DNA of 64,000 nucleotides from Augochlora pura (Eukaryota > Arthropoda > Insecta > Hymenoptera > Halictidae), in NCBI RefSeq assembly GCF_028453695.1, contig NC_135777.1, positions 24,266,796-24,330,795 of the forward strand. Direction: 5' to 3'. A program made the translations under genes and the position numbers. Under the pieces are notes generated by a model. The model saw nothing but the letters and a program-made list of their open reading frames with translations, searched no databases and was not told the DNA's origin. The first letter of the stretch is position 1. Each line of letters opens with the position of its first letter. Positions 13,997 through 25,150 of the stretch are shown here, piece after piece.

Positions 13997-14037
13997 AAAG
14001 GAAAGGAAAGGAATGGAATGGAATGGAATGGAAAGGG
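13997..14037. repeat. GGAAA/GGAAT pentamer array
   Basis: Tandem GGAAA units change to GGAAT units and back; the GGAAT form resembles the satellite pentamer known from vertebrates, but here it is only a short array. Confidence 0.88.
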
Positions 14038-14369
14038 GACGGTCGAGGAGAGCGAGGGGTCATCGGGAAATATAACCTCTGAACGCTCCGACGTTCGACT
14101 GGCTCGAGGCTCGAGAGTCGAAGCTCGAATCGTTGCTAGAGCTGGGACGGGGACGCCTCCGACGACGGGTTCGCCTCGTTTCCGACGTTATGCTTCCGCG
14201 TGCAGGCCTGTCTTAGCCTTACCTTATGTTCGTTCTTGAACAGCGACGGGCCGTGGCCGACACTTATCCGACTCGCGTTCAGAGCGCAGCGATAGATCAC
14301 AACACACACCTAGGTGGCACACCCTCGCGTCACGTTACAAAGAGCCACGGGCACGGGCTACCTCGGACT

Positions 14370-14442
14370 CTCTGTCTCCGTCTCCGTCTCTGTCGCCGTC
14401 TCAGTCTCGGTCTCAGTCTCCGTGTCCGTCTCCGTCTCCGTT
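14370..14442. repeat. (GTCTCC)n degenerate hexamer array
   Basis: About twelve diverged copies of GTCTCN. It is followed by a CT-rich stretch to about 14585. Both generate Ser/Val- and Leu/Ser-rich chance frames. Confidence 0.85.
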
Positions 14443-14536
14443 CCGCTGTTGACTGGTGGCTACCTCACACCATACCACACTATAACCTCGTCTCGTACCT
14501 GTGTCTCTCTTTCACTCCTCCACTCTTTTTCACTCC

Positions 14537-14569
<33 letters not shown>

Positions 14570-16553
14570 CCTCTCTCTCTCTCCACGCTCGTGCACGGAG
14601 CCATTGCCGGTAGTACAGTGCATCACCACCAGATGGTTCATCTTGTCGCGCCTCCGTGCACTGTGTGTCTTGTACAGCGTGTACGTTACGTATGCATCTA
14701 CGTTGGTTGCTCCAAACATTTGTAAACCCTTCGCTATTTTAAAAAAGCCTCCTTTCTAGACCGACCCTAAGTCATTTTTCTCTTACGCCTAGACTGCGCG
14801 GTTTTATGACAATTTGAAGCGGTGCTGAAACGGGTCAATCTCGTAGGCACAGGCGTAGGCATAAACATAGACAGAGACAGAGGCATAGCACGATTTTCCG
14901 TATGTCAACGGAATTGGGAACGTCGCCGCTGTTGGAAAATGTATTCCACACCGTTCCGTAGGCAACTGTAGACTTTCGAGCGGACATCGAAAGGCTTCTT
15001 TCGTCCTCCTCCTCGGGGAGCTGCCGATGGCTGCAACCCTGGGCTCCGGGGGCAGAGAGACCGCCCGGGCCCGTGGTTGCAGCACTCTAGTATTGGAGGC
15101 GTCACCTGGCGACACCCCCGACGACACTGTCGTACCCGATGTGACGGCTGCGTAGGATGGTGATGCAGCCGTCTGGACGGACCACCGAGGTGAATGTACA
15201 CCCCAGAGTGCAGGGGGGAGGGGGCGGTGGTAGCGGCGGTCCTCCCCCTCACTCCCCCTGCTGCACCTCGTGGTGATCCTCCCTCGTCCCTATTTTGAAC
15301 GGGAATTCAATTATACGAACCTACCTGCTCCTCGCCGGACATCGTACGAGAAGCGTGTAGGCGGCCTTACAGAAATAGGGAGCAGGAGAAGACATAGCTA
15401 GAACGAGCAAAAGCGGGAGTAAAGGGGGTAAACAGAAAAGTGGGACGCCCCGAGCGTCGTGAAAAACTGCCTGCAGCACAAAGTTGTGTTCATAACACCC
15501 TTCGCACGGCAAAAAGTCCTTTTGCCAAGGGCGGCCGCAAAGTGCTTCGGGGTCGTGTCAGACATGGGACGATCAGCACTTCTTGTGCACGAGCACAGTG
15601 CTGGAGATCTTCCACAACGCAGGCACTGACTCCAGACGGTGACGCGAGTTGAAAAGCAAGACGACTACTGCGGATCGTCCTCGGCTCTGCCGTTCTCCTC
15701 GTAGAGGCGGGGGCGGCTGAGGGTGACGTTACCGCCCCGTCAATGGGACGTCAGGGTCCTCCTTCCCGGTTCAGCTCCTCTCGACGATCTCGCCGTCGCC
15801 GTCGCCCGGGATGCCACAGTCCTCCGCAGCTGCAGTAGATCTTACAGGTGCGGTAGGAGCTCTGCTGGAGGCTGTGGCGGCGGCGGCGGCGGCGGGGCCG
15901 GTGATGGTCGAAGGTCGAGGCGACGCGACGCTACCGTTTGATATTAATGAACTTCTCGGGTAAATGGGCAGTGAAAGAAACGCGAGTAAAACATTCGCGT
16001 GGCAAGACTTGGTCCATGGTAGCATAAGTCGGGTAAACGTAAATCATCATGGTTCAATGCACGGGACTGACCGGGGTCGGCAAAGCATTTTGCTTCAGCT
16101 CCGCTTGACAGCGATTGGCATTTATAATTCCCGGCAATGCAGCAAAAAAGTCGCGGAATGCGTTTGATTCGAACCCGTTTGAACGCGTTTCAGGAAACGT
16201 GAGTTAGTCCTTTCCACCGTGACGATCATATCGATTAGATCGTTCTTGCCGAGTGACTCGAGCCATTGGGATTGCATTTTTTTCGAACGGACGCCGTGCC
16301 GTGCCGCGGCCAAGCCGGGCCGGGCCGAGTCTCGGCGTGGGAAATCGACGAAAATAACGATCAACATCGGCACTTTGTTTTCTTCGCTCGATCGCGACGT
16401 AATGTCCGAGTCGCAATAGCTCGCAATCTACGCTAGAAAAGATATACAAATTCCAGATGGTGCGAGCTCGAATGGTGGTGGTGGTGTATCGCTGGTGAAG
16501 TGCTTGTCGGTTGATATGGTTAACGATTGGCGGGACGACCATGTGGCGTACAT

Positions 16554-16559
16554 TTTATT
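16554..16559 (-). promoter_or_regulatory. Candidate polyadenylation signal for GARNL3
   Basis: The minus strand reads AATAAA here, about 1.4 kb past the GARNL3 stop codon. It is a plausible 3' end signal only by position and sequence; an A/T hexamer like this occurs often by chance. Confidence 0.2.
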
Positions 16560-17556
16560 AATCACTCTTTGTATGTACATGTGGACATATTGTGTGTACG
16601 TACGTAAGGCGGTTGTCGGAGTATTGTAAATAGACGAAACTCACTATGCTTAGAATTTTCTGTTAAAAATAAGATGCGCGACTCAGCCGGGGAAGGGGCT
16701 AGACAGGCGAAACCTTGAAAATGTTAACGAACGCTGTTCCCCCCATTGTTTGTTGTCCGATAATCCCCGTTTATTGAACCGTTCGCCGATAATATCCGAG
16801 AATTTCTGAAATCTTGAAAACTGGACCGGCCGTTCAAAGACTCGAGAGCTAATTGGATTAACCCGGTCGATGGGTCGGACAGTCTTTCACACTTCGGCGG
16901 CAAGGGCACTTCTTGCGCGTACGGTTACACCTACGTTATAGTTATAGCAGAACGCGTCGCAACGGCAGTAAATCTAACTACAATTAAGCGCATAGAGTGT
17001 CGCCGAGCGGCCCGGTCGTTCGCTCGATCCGATTGGCCGCGGCGCTATTGTACCATCTCCGTTGCCGATCCTAACCGAGGCACAAGCATCAGGTACCTGG
17101 AATCTGCAATCTGCAATCTGCAATCTGAAATCTGAAATCTGTCGCATCGGTTCGCACCGATTCGATCTCGACTCGGTCTCGTCTCGGTCTCGACTCGACC
17201 TATTTTCTCATCGGGGAGTGTGGTGGCAAGAGGTTGGTCGGTGTCGGGGTCGGGCTGCTGCTGCAGGACCGACTGACAGCCCTATGGGGCTCTACCGTAA
17301 GGAAAGTCCTGTCGGTGGTCGGGGGTGCTGAAGTGACTTCCGGTTCTACGGGGCTGGGGCAACGCCGTTGGGCGCAGGTCGACAGGCTGCTCCTCGATAA
17401 GGTCTGCAACGGTATCTGATAGATCCTTATCGGCTTCCAATCGTTCTGGCTATCTGCGGAGCAACAGCATGGTCAGGATTTTTCGCCCATCTTTGTACGA
17501 CGGCGTTTTTATCGCGAGTCACTTCTCTCCCGAATTCGCTCGACGACCCGATCATA

Positions 17557-17559
<3 letters not shown>

Positions 17560-17607
<48 letters not shown>
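17560..17607. repeat. (CT)n microsatellite
   Basis: More than 20 CT dinucleotides in a near-perfect run. Confidence 0.95.
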
Positions 17608-17608
<1 letters not shown>

Positions 17609-17758
17609 GAAACGATCCGACCGTTGCCAACAAGAAGTCGCATTTTCAACGCAGACGATGATCTTGTTCGGCGGATACAGCAAAGTTTACAGCAGAGAAA
17701 AGTTAGCGACTCCGATAGAGACGTGACCGCTTTTGCGAAACCGGCGAAGGCTTATGAA

Positions 17759-17806
17759 ACGCAACGCAACGCAACGCAACGCAACGCAACGCAACGCAAC
17801 GCAACG
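17759..17806. repeat. (GCAAC)n pentamer array
   Basis: Nine to ten exact tandem copies of GCAAC, ending in a GAAAC variant. It lies about 130 bp beyond the GARNL3 stop codon, so it may be inside the 3' UTR. Confidence 0.95.
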
Positions 17807-17935
17807 AAACGAGTCGATGGAGCTTCGAGGAATCTCGTTGCGCTCCGTTCGGATCCGGAGCGCGTTGCCGCGTGAATTGCGAAATCAAAAAAGTCGGGAA
17901 ATCAAGAAACGCGAGTTACAGAAATAGTAGGAAAA

Positions 17936-18938
17936 TTATGATCTCTCCGGGACGAGCTGGTACGTACTTTGCGAGTTAGATCGGGAGGACGAGGACTGCG
18001 CGAAAGGCGGCGGACTAGAAACCGGTTCTTCTTTGTCCGAAGGCTTCGCGTCCAACCGAATTCTTTCGCACTTCCCCGGTAGAAACTCGGGAGCGGTCGT
18101 CGCGAAGAAGATGTCCTGCTTCGACGTGATCAGATTCAAGTTTGGCATCGCCATCGTGTGCACCAGATTCCCGTTGATTATTAGTCGAATCTCCATAGTG
18201 TCCTTGGTGAACGCGATTACGTAGGGGAAGGCACAGGCTGCAACAACATTGTTCTCGGTCGGTCATCGATGTCCCCTCGAACAGAGACGATCGTTTAAGT
18301 TTACGTTTAGGGGCTGTGTCGTTTGTTCTCTAGGTTGGGACGGTTCGACCGATTATGGCTTTTCTCTACGGGTCGGTCCGTGTTCATCGTCGATATTTCG
18401 ACCAATTCGAGCTTCGAATCGCAATGGCTTACCTATAGCAGCTGGCACAGAGTTCCAGTTGAAATCGAACTCGGATGGCGCAGTGTTTTCTTCGAGTAAT
18501 TTCTGGAAATGGCACGTGTCTACGAAAGCGGAGACTCTGTTAAGACCGACACACCATCGGCGATCGTCGTTCGATGCGGCGTCTACGTACTGTTATAGCA
18601 GAGCAGCAACTCTGGTTCTTCATCCTCGCAGAGGTCCAAAGCGGCTACCAGGTGCGGCTTCGACGTTCCGTCCATGTGAACGGTCCTCGTGCTTCCGGAC
18701 GCCGAGATCAGTTCGAAATGGTGGCGAACGCCGCAGCAGAGGGTCCATTCGTTCGCAGAGTCCGAGCCCTCGATCATCGTGACCAACGACGGTGTTTCGC
18801 TGGCGTTGAACTCTTTTAGCACCGTGAAACCGTCCACGGTGTCCGTATCTGCCGTGGAACACCAGGCTGTCCAAGCTACGCTGTGCTTCCATTGCAGCAC
18901 AGTCAATCGGCGGCCAACCGCCACGCACTACAAGTGGA

Positions 18939-18969
<31 letters not shown>

Positions 18970-21900
18970 CAGGAAGGAGCTTATTCGAACGAGAACAACT
19001 CTGTTTCCTTCTCGGACAGGAACTCTTCAATCGCTATAAGGAAATGGAGAAAAGATATGATAAGACAAAGAGGTGGTATATACCATGCGCAGATGGGATC
19101 CACCAGGCATGGTAGTGGTGTACAAATGACAGCCTCTGGTTCTCGGCAGCCTCCTGTCTTTGATGTGCGATCGACCCCTGACAGCCAATGGTCTCGCTCG
19201 AACGCGGCCGCGCGCGCGAACCGCCACCGGTTTAAATTTCGCGGTGGATTTGGAGCAATTCTCGAAATCGTTGTCCTCGCTTTCATCGGCGTCGTCGTCG
19301 ACGTCGTCTCCGTCGCCGTTGTCCTCGCAATCCTGATCATCCTCGCGCTCGTTCAACACCTCTGCCGACCTGTTGGCTGGGGCGCCGGCATTCTCGAACT
19401 CCCTCAAACGGAATACGTAGACGTTGCTATCCTTCCCTTTGTCCCCGGTGCGAAATAATAGTATACCGTGTTGCTCCACCACGTCCAGTTGCTTGATTTG
19501 CACGGACTCGTCGAAGATCATTCTATGGGAGAGGCTGTCTGAAATGTTCGATGGATGGTTATCGTTAGCTTCTGCGATCTGGTAAAGAACGAACGGCCAG
19601 CGGGCAACTGCCGATCGAAGATCTGACCTTCTATGAGAAATGTGCCGTTCTCCGTAGCAAGGACCACCTTGCTGTCCAGCCACACGTCTCCGCAAACGAC
19701 CTCGTGCGGGAAGTCCGGATAGATGCATCTGGGCTCCCACGGCCTAGGTTTCAACGGGCCGGCCGTGGCCAGCGAGGTCGGCGCCAATCCTCGGACGATA
19801 GCTTCGAGTTTCAAGGCCTGTCCCACGCGTACCATCTCGACGGCTCGCGTCTCCTCGCGACGTCGACCTGGAGCCTCCACCACATCCGACAGAGCTCGTC
19901 GGTTCAACATGCTCTGCGAAAAATGCAACGGGTCGGGTCTACTAGGAGGGATATCTACTAGGAGCCGATGCAAATCCGAGGCTTATCGACATGCACGCGT
20001 GCAGTCGTCGCGCGACAAGAAGGCACTTTTGCGTTTAGAGATCCAAGAGAACACGACCACGGCAAGGTGGTTCGTTCGAGGTGCGAGCCTAGGAGCGGTT
20101 CGACGCGAGTCGCAAAGCGGAGGAACGTTCTACTGGAAGACTGGAAGACTGGAAGAAGGGTTCTCCCCTTAAGTAAGCCTTGGTGAAACTTACGTTGCTC
20201 TTGCTCTCCTGCGTGTGCTCTTGATACATATCTCTGAGAAGGGCGTCCAGCGTCCGCTCCCTTTTCCTGGAGAACGTGGGCGTGTTGAAGGTTGCCTTCT
20301 CGCCGTTGATCAGCTTCACCAGCAGGAACTCTCTGAGAGTGAACGGGTCCTCGAAGACCGGCGGACAGGGCAGGCTGGGCCCGAACAAGGGCACGCTCTC
20401 GTCGCAGTAGATGGCCACGCGCCACCCTTTGTTGTTCTCCTCGGTGGATACCACGGCGAACACGTCTGCGACCAAACATCCGGCTGACAAACGCTGCGCC
20501 CTTTTGGCAAGGGCTATAGTCCCCAAGTAAACGTAGGACACGACTTACGGGTAAACTGGCTCCTGATGCAATTCGGGTTGAACGCGTCTATCGCGTCGGG
20601 GTCGTCCGTGTAAACGATGTTGACGATGTCGTTGCCGATGTGCCGTTTCCTCTCCAACTGCTGCGGATTGTCCTTCGAATACGGCAGCATCGTGCTAACG
20701 TGATACATCACCTCGTGGCCGGCGTACACCGTGTAGTAACTTTCTTTGCCGGTCATGTCGCCTGAAACGTAGGCTCGTCTAGTCTAGGCCGTCTTTTCGG
20801 CAACGATAAACGTTTATATGAAACCGTGCTGAATCGCTCGCCAAGGAAAACATCCCTGAGAAATTGATATTAGATATTCGAAATGTCTATGAAACACCGT
20901 GTTACTGGACGTACGCTAGATATTCAACTAGGGAGAACAAACGACTCTTCGCATGGTGACTCTGAACGTTACTCGATCTCTCTTCGATGAGAAATATTTC
21001 CGTAAAAGCAGAGAGGTGGTTCAATTTCGGACAGATGTTTCGCTAGTTTATAGAACTGTGGTTGCGAGGACATCTTTCATTGTCGAGAAAAAAAAAAATC
21101 AGGACGGCGAACGACTCGGGAATAGAAAATGCCGGACACCTTTCACGTCCAAGCCGCCCCTGTATTTGTCCCAGTTCTTCAGCCATATTCTCTCGCCGAG
21201 GATCTCTAGGAAGTTGTCGAACTCCGGGCTGCCCTGTTCTGTAAACGAGAGAACGCCGTGGTACATGCTACGCCAACAACGGCTGACCTATTTTCTCGTT
21301 AGTTTTCAACCGTTGATCAATTTACAACTTACCATTGGACAGCATTTCGTCGTCAGTGGTTTGCCCCTTTTTCGCGTATATCACGCCGAACTTGAAGTTC
21401 ACCGAGCCCTCCTGTTCCTCCAGCAAGAGCAGGTCCTGCGACGCGATACGTATTCTTAGTATAGTCGTCCCATCGGGTTACGGTTATGGGTTCGATTAGG
21501 GTTAGGGTTAGGGTTAGGGTTAGGGTTAGGATCGGGTCGCTTACCTTTTGTATATCCGGCGAAAAAATTTCGCGCGGCGCTTTGTCGAGCTTCTCCAGTC
21601 CGAAGAAGTTGCTGAAATTCGATCGCACAGTTGCTCGATATCGTCGTACTAACACACCAGAAGAGTTGCGTTCCTCCAGACCCTATCTAAACTTTTCGGC
21701 TAATTTTCTTCAACGACGAATTCGTGAAATTTCGATAAACGCGGTTTCTCTAACATAGTTTACATGGAGTAGAATCGAATTGGTTCGACCGTTCGGTATT
21801 TCTAGTCCGAAGAAAATTCACCCTATTACCTTGGTCTAACGACAGCAATACTTGCCTGAGAATTTGCCTGATCGTGATCGTCTTGTTCGCAGAGTATGGC

Positions 21901-24900
21901 AACGATATTTTCTGGGCGCCCTGTATATTTCGTTCCTCCTTCATTATTATATTCTGTAAGCGACGCTTCTATCGTTCGCGTTCTACGATACTTACGCTTT
22001 TCCTCCACAAAATCACTCTGTAATGGGGGACACTTTGCTCGTTGACTTCGTTCGTGACGACCGATAGAAACAAAGGATTTCTTTCTTGATCGGCGGCCAC
22101 GTAATTCTGGTGCACTGAAGACAAGCCACAAAAGAGATTAGCGTTAACCGGGAAGAGAAGACGTTTCGCAGGGTCCAATATTCGTTTCGTTACACCGAGA
22201 TCATCGTGTTAACAAAATTGTATTTCGAAATGATGCCGCTCGGTTGAAGTAAATAAAACGGAACAAATAATTGTTCTTTAATCCGATTGTTTCTGCCATT
22301 AACTTAATCAACCGCGAAGGATGATCAAGTCCAACAGTATAATAATTTTTAAGTATATAAATTTCCAAAGCTGGCCGATCGGTGCCTCGATCTATACTAC
22401 TTATCTAAAAGGTTATCGTAAAATCCTAGGTAGACACATTTTACTTACATTTTCCGAGGAAGTACTTGAAATACCAGCGCGTTTGGTATTCGGGATTTTC
22501 CAGTATCGGTGTGCTGGGCGAGCCGAACATCTGCGCAACGATACGACCGGCTTTATCGGTAACGAAATGGGCAGAGTAGAGGGGAAATAAAACGGGTTTC
22601 AAGTTTCGTGAAAACGGGAGGATGCTTCTCTCTAATCGTAATCGGCTCTTTTCTTAGACTTTTCAATATCGCCCGCGATGTCCTGCGCAAAGTGTTATGT
22701 ACATGCTGCTTCCTTGGAATACAATTGGCGCAGAGGTTTGTTCTTTCGCCAAACAAAAATCAAACATTATACTTGATCGAAGAAATCGTACCCACGAGAA
22801 TAGAATATTCCTCCGACACAGCGGCGTTTTCTCGAAAATATACCAAAGATATTTCCGCTCGAATTTGGAACATTTGGCGACGCTATCTTCCTCCGTATTA
22901 TCAACGTAGAAATATGCTTTCGGAATACGGTCTTTCGTAGCTCCGATCTAATTGTACCATTCCATCTCTAAAAAGACAAAGTCGACTCGTCGTGTTCCAA
23001 GAAAACAGTTGGGTGCACTTTATTCGATGCTCGCGGAACGCGTCTCCGAGGAGCATTGTCGATATTTTCGTTGACCGGAAACCGAATTGCGCCACTAGAA
23101 ACGTAAGCGGAACGTGACTTCTTCAAACAGAGGTACATGCACGTCGATGCAACTAAACGTCGCAGCTTCGAGAGCTTCGAATATAATAGATAGACGAAAG
23201 GAATAACATGCACAAATTAGGATCATAGAAAGCTAACAAAGTTCTGGCAAAAATAAATCCGCGAATGTTTGTCAGGTTGGTAAATTTCAGCTAGGAGAAG
23301 ACCGAGTTCCCGAAAAAAGGTTTTGAGGGAAAGATGGCTGACGGAGGACGAGGACGATGGAGGGGCGAGGGGAGACACAATTACGATGATCTTTTCTTAC
23401 TTCTTCTTTCTCGCCGGGCGAATCGCCGTTCTCGACCCGAAATCTTCTGCCATTGTCGGAGCCGTCTTGCTCGATCTGCGGCAGCTAAAAGGCGATTTCA
23501 AAGGGTGACGCATTAGCAATTGCGAGCCTCCCGCGCCGTATCCGACAAGAGACCGCGTTCCAGTTTCGGAGTAGCTCCGTTACACGTCGAGAGACCGAGA
23601 CCGAGCCCGAGATCAAGACCAAGACCAAGACCGAGATCGAGTCTACGACTCGTTTCCCCGTTCTTCTCTAATTAACTTTTATTGTGCCTGTCGCAGCTTG
23701 TCGCTCATTTTACACAGCCGCTACAATTTCTTCGATCTCGTCTTGTCGCGGCAGCCTACGATTCTGTACGAAACGCGGTCTGTCTCATCGTCTCATCCCG
23801 GAACAGATCGAAAATCGTTTCTGCCTTCTTCCGTCGAGTCATTATTAATCTTTGTTGCTTCGATAGAATTAATTGCAGGATACAGAAATAAAATGCTATA
23901 TATGTAATCCCTAGCATTATATGCATACCACAAATCACCCAGCGAGTATTATCAAAGAATGCACGGACTATGCACTAAACGCGCCGACTTCGGGAGCCAC
24001 TCTGAATTTATCGTAGGAACATTCTAGGAAAATATGCTGAATGCTCACCATTTCGACGCTGCCATAGTATCGCCTGGAGAGGACACCTCGCCTGGAAATC
24101 GCATCCGTGGTGGACCTGGAGCATTGCATAAATCCGTAAACCATTACCGTGCGTCTCGAAGATAGGAAAAGCAAAGGAAAGAAAAGAAGAGAGAAACGCG
24201 ATAAAGGAAGATAATTGTTTCCAGTATCCTCGGACACCGCTATCAGCGTAACTGGGTTAATGAGGCCAGTCTGCCAGGTACGACCCTGGATCGCAACAAT
24301 TAACCCGTTGCTTAGCTAAATTCAAGAGATGCTCGATCGCGGCTCCGATCAAAATCACACAAGCTTTCGAGCACTCTATCCTTCCATTGGTCTTGCTTTA
24401 CACAAGTGCGATGATAGAACAGCCTTTGTTACCATCGTACCATGCGTTATAAATAACCGCAAGGCGCAACGAAAATACGTAGAAATATGCAACTAATTGG
24501 AAGCAATCGTTTGGATCGGACAAAACGATCCACGCTTGTTTCTATAATCGTAACGAGTTTATTATTTCGATCCACACCGACAGATACAGTTTCTTTCGTC
24601 CGCGGAACATGGGACCACTGAAAACAATTGATTCGGCAGCGTAAACGGGGATTTATGGGATTCTTGCGGGTTCCCAGCCATCCGCTTCGGCAAAGAAACC
24701 TTTGAAATTTTCCCATCATCTCTGTTCGAAATGGTGCCCCCCCGATCACCACCGGACGGACGTTGCAGCGAAAAGAAACGAAGCATCTAACAAAATGGAA
24801 ACATACGCGTGGTGACTGGCCCTTCGGTGGAGATGTTTGAGCTGAGAGGACGGCAACGCGGATACGCAAACCGATCTGGACCTGTTCCTCCGTATCATTT

Positions 24901-25150
24901 CGTGAGCCGGTGGCACCGATTCCTCCTCCTCCTCCTCCTCGCTGTCGCTTTCCGTCGCCGAGCTGGCCTCTCTTCTTCCTTTGCCTCGTTTGCGCTTCTC
25001 CAGAGAGGCCGTGGTCGACGAGCTCGAGGTCGAGGCCGAGGCCGAAGCCGTGGTCGCCGTCGAGGGGACCGGTGACACGCTCGTCGACGAGCCGCTCGAC
25101 AGCGAAACACCTCGCAGACGGGACACCAGCTTTATGTCCAGGCACAACAT
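17936..25150 (-). CDS. GARNL3: GARNL3-type Rap/Ran-GAP and CNH domain protein, 16 exons
   Basis: Predicted GTPase-activating protein for a Rap-like GTPase. Exons: 24807-25150, 24049-24115, 23401-23475, 22449-22530, 21996-22114, 21856-21920, 21545-21611, 21333-21435, 21140-21238, 20549-20761, 20194-20465, 19628-19913, 19084-19538, 18591-18927, 18433-18519, 17936-18237; 990 residues (human about 1013). All phases match. The Rap-GAP core includes GSVNFKFGVIYAKKGQTTDD, YRGGLD and HIGNDIV; the Asn of HIGNDIV (N384) matches the catalytic Asn of Rap1GAP. After MLNRR the CNH domain follows (WEPRCIYPDFPHEVVC, EIRLIINGNLVHT). ATG 25150 is chosen because an in-frame TAG lies 36 bases upstream. The start exon holds Ser-rich, basic (EKRKRGKGRR) and Glu-rich segments. 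The last exon has a good donor (about 17967), so a longer C-terminal isoform is likely; the vertebrate YKIPLRNLVG-like segment was not found. Confidence 0.92.
18937..18970. repeat. (GAAA)n in GARNL3 intron
   Basis: About eight GAAA units on the plus strand. On the transcribed strand they form the CTTT-rich pyrimidine tract just before the acceptor of exon 18591-18927. Confidence 0.9.
21496..21530 (+). repeat. (TTAGGG)n telomere-like array in GARNL3 intron
   Basis: Between five and six head-to-tail TTAGGG hexamers on the plus strand. They fill about a third of the 109-bp intron 21436-21544. Bees and ants generally use the pentamer TTAGG at chromosome ends, so this is not simply the expected telomere unit. 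Confidence 0.93.

Larger units (their letters stand above)
4423..17935. other. Intergenic: upstream of Hr39, downstream of GARNL3
   Basis: About 13.5 kb with no coding exon I can support on either strand. It should include the Hr39 promoter and 5' exons and the GARNL3 3' UTR, but I could not place either. It is dense in CpG-rich simple arrays (5187-5214, 5455-5510, 5617-5640, 8041-8066, 8379-8412, 8664-8695, 10996-11040) and in CT/GA runs. The part at 14900-15950 has a different, C/G-run-rich texture (see findings). Open frames here either overlap repeats or lack splice and codon support. Confidence 0.6.

Noticed and set aside
15325..15342. Minus-strand ATG plus six codons (MSGEEQ) ending at a donor
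   Set aside because: Too short to support alone; its phase (0) does not fit the exon chain of Hr39, the next gene downstream on that strand.
23968..24048. Read-through of GARNL3 exon 24049-24115 into KFRVAPEV
   Set aside because: It looks like the vertebrate FRVENG segment at first, but exon 23401-23475 encodes RRFRVENGDSP with proper splice sites and phase, so this is intron.
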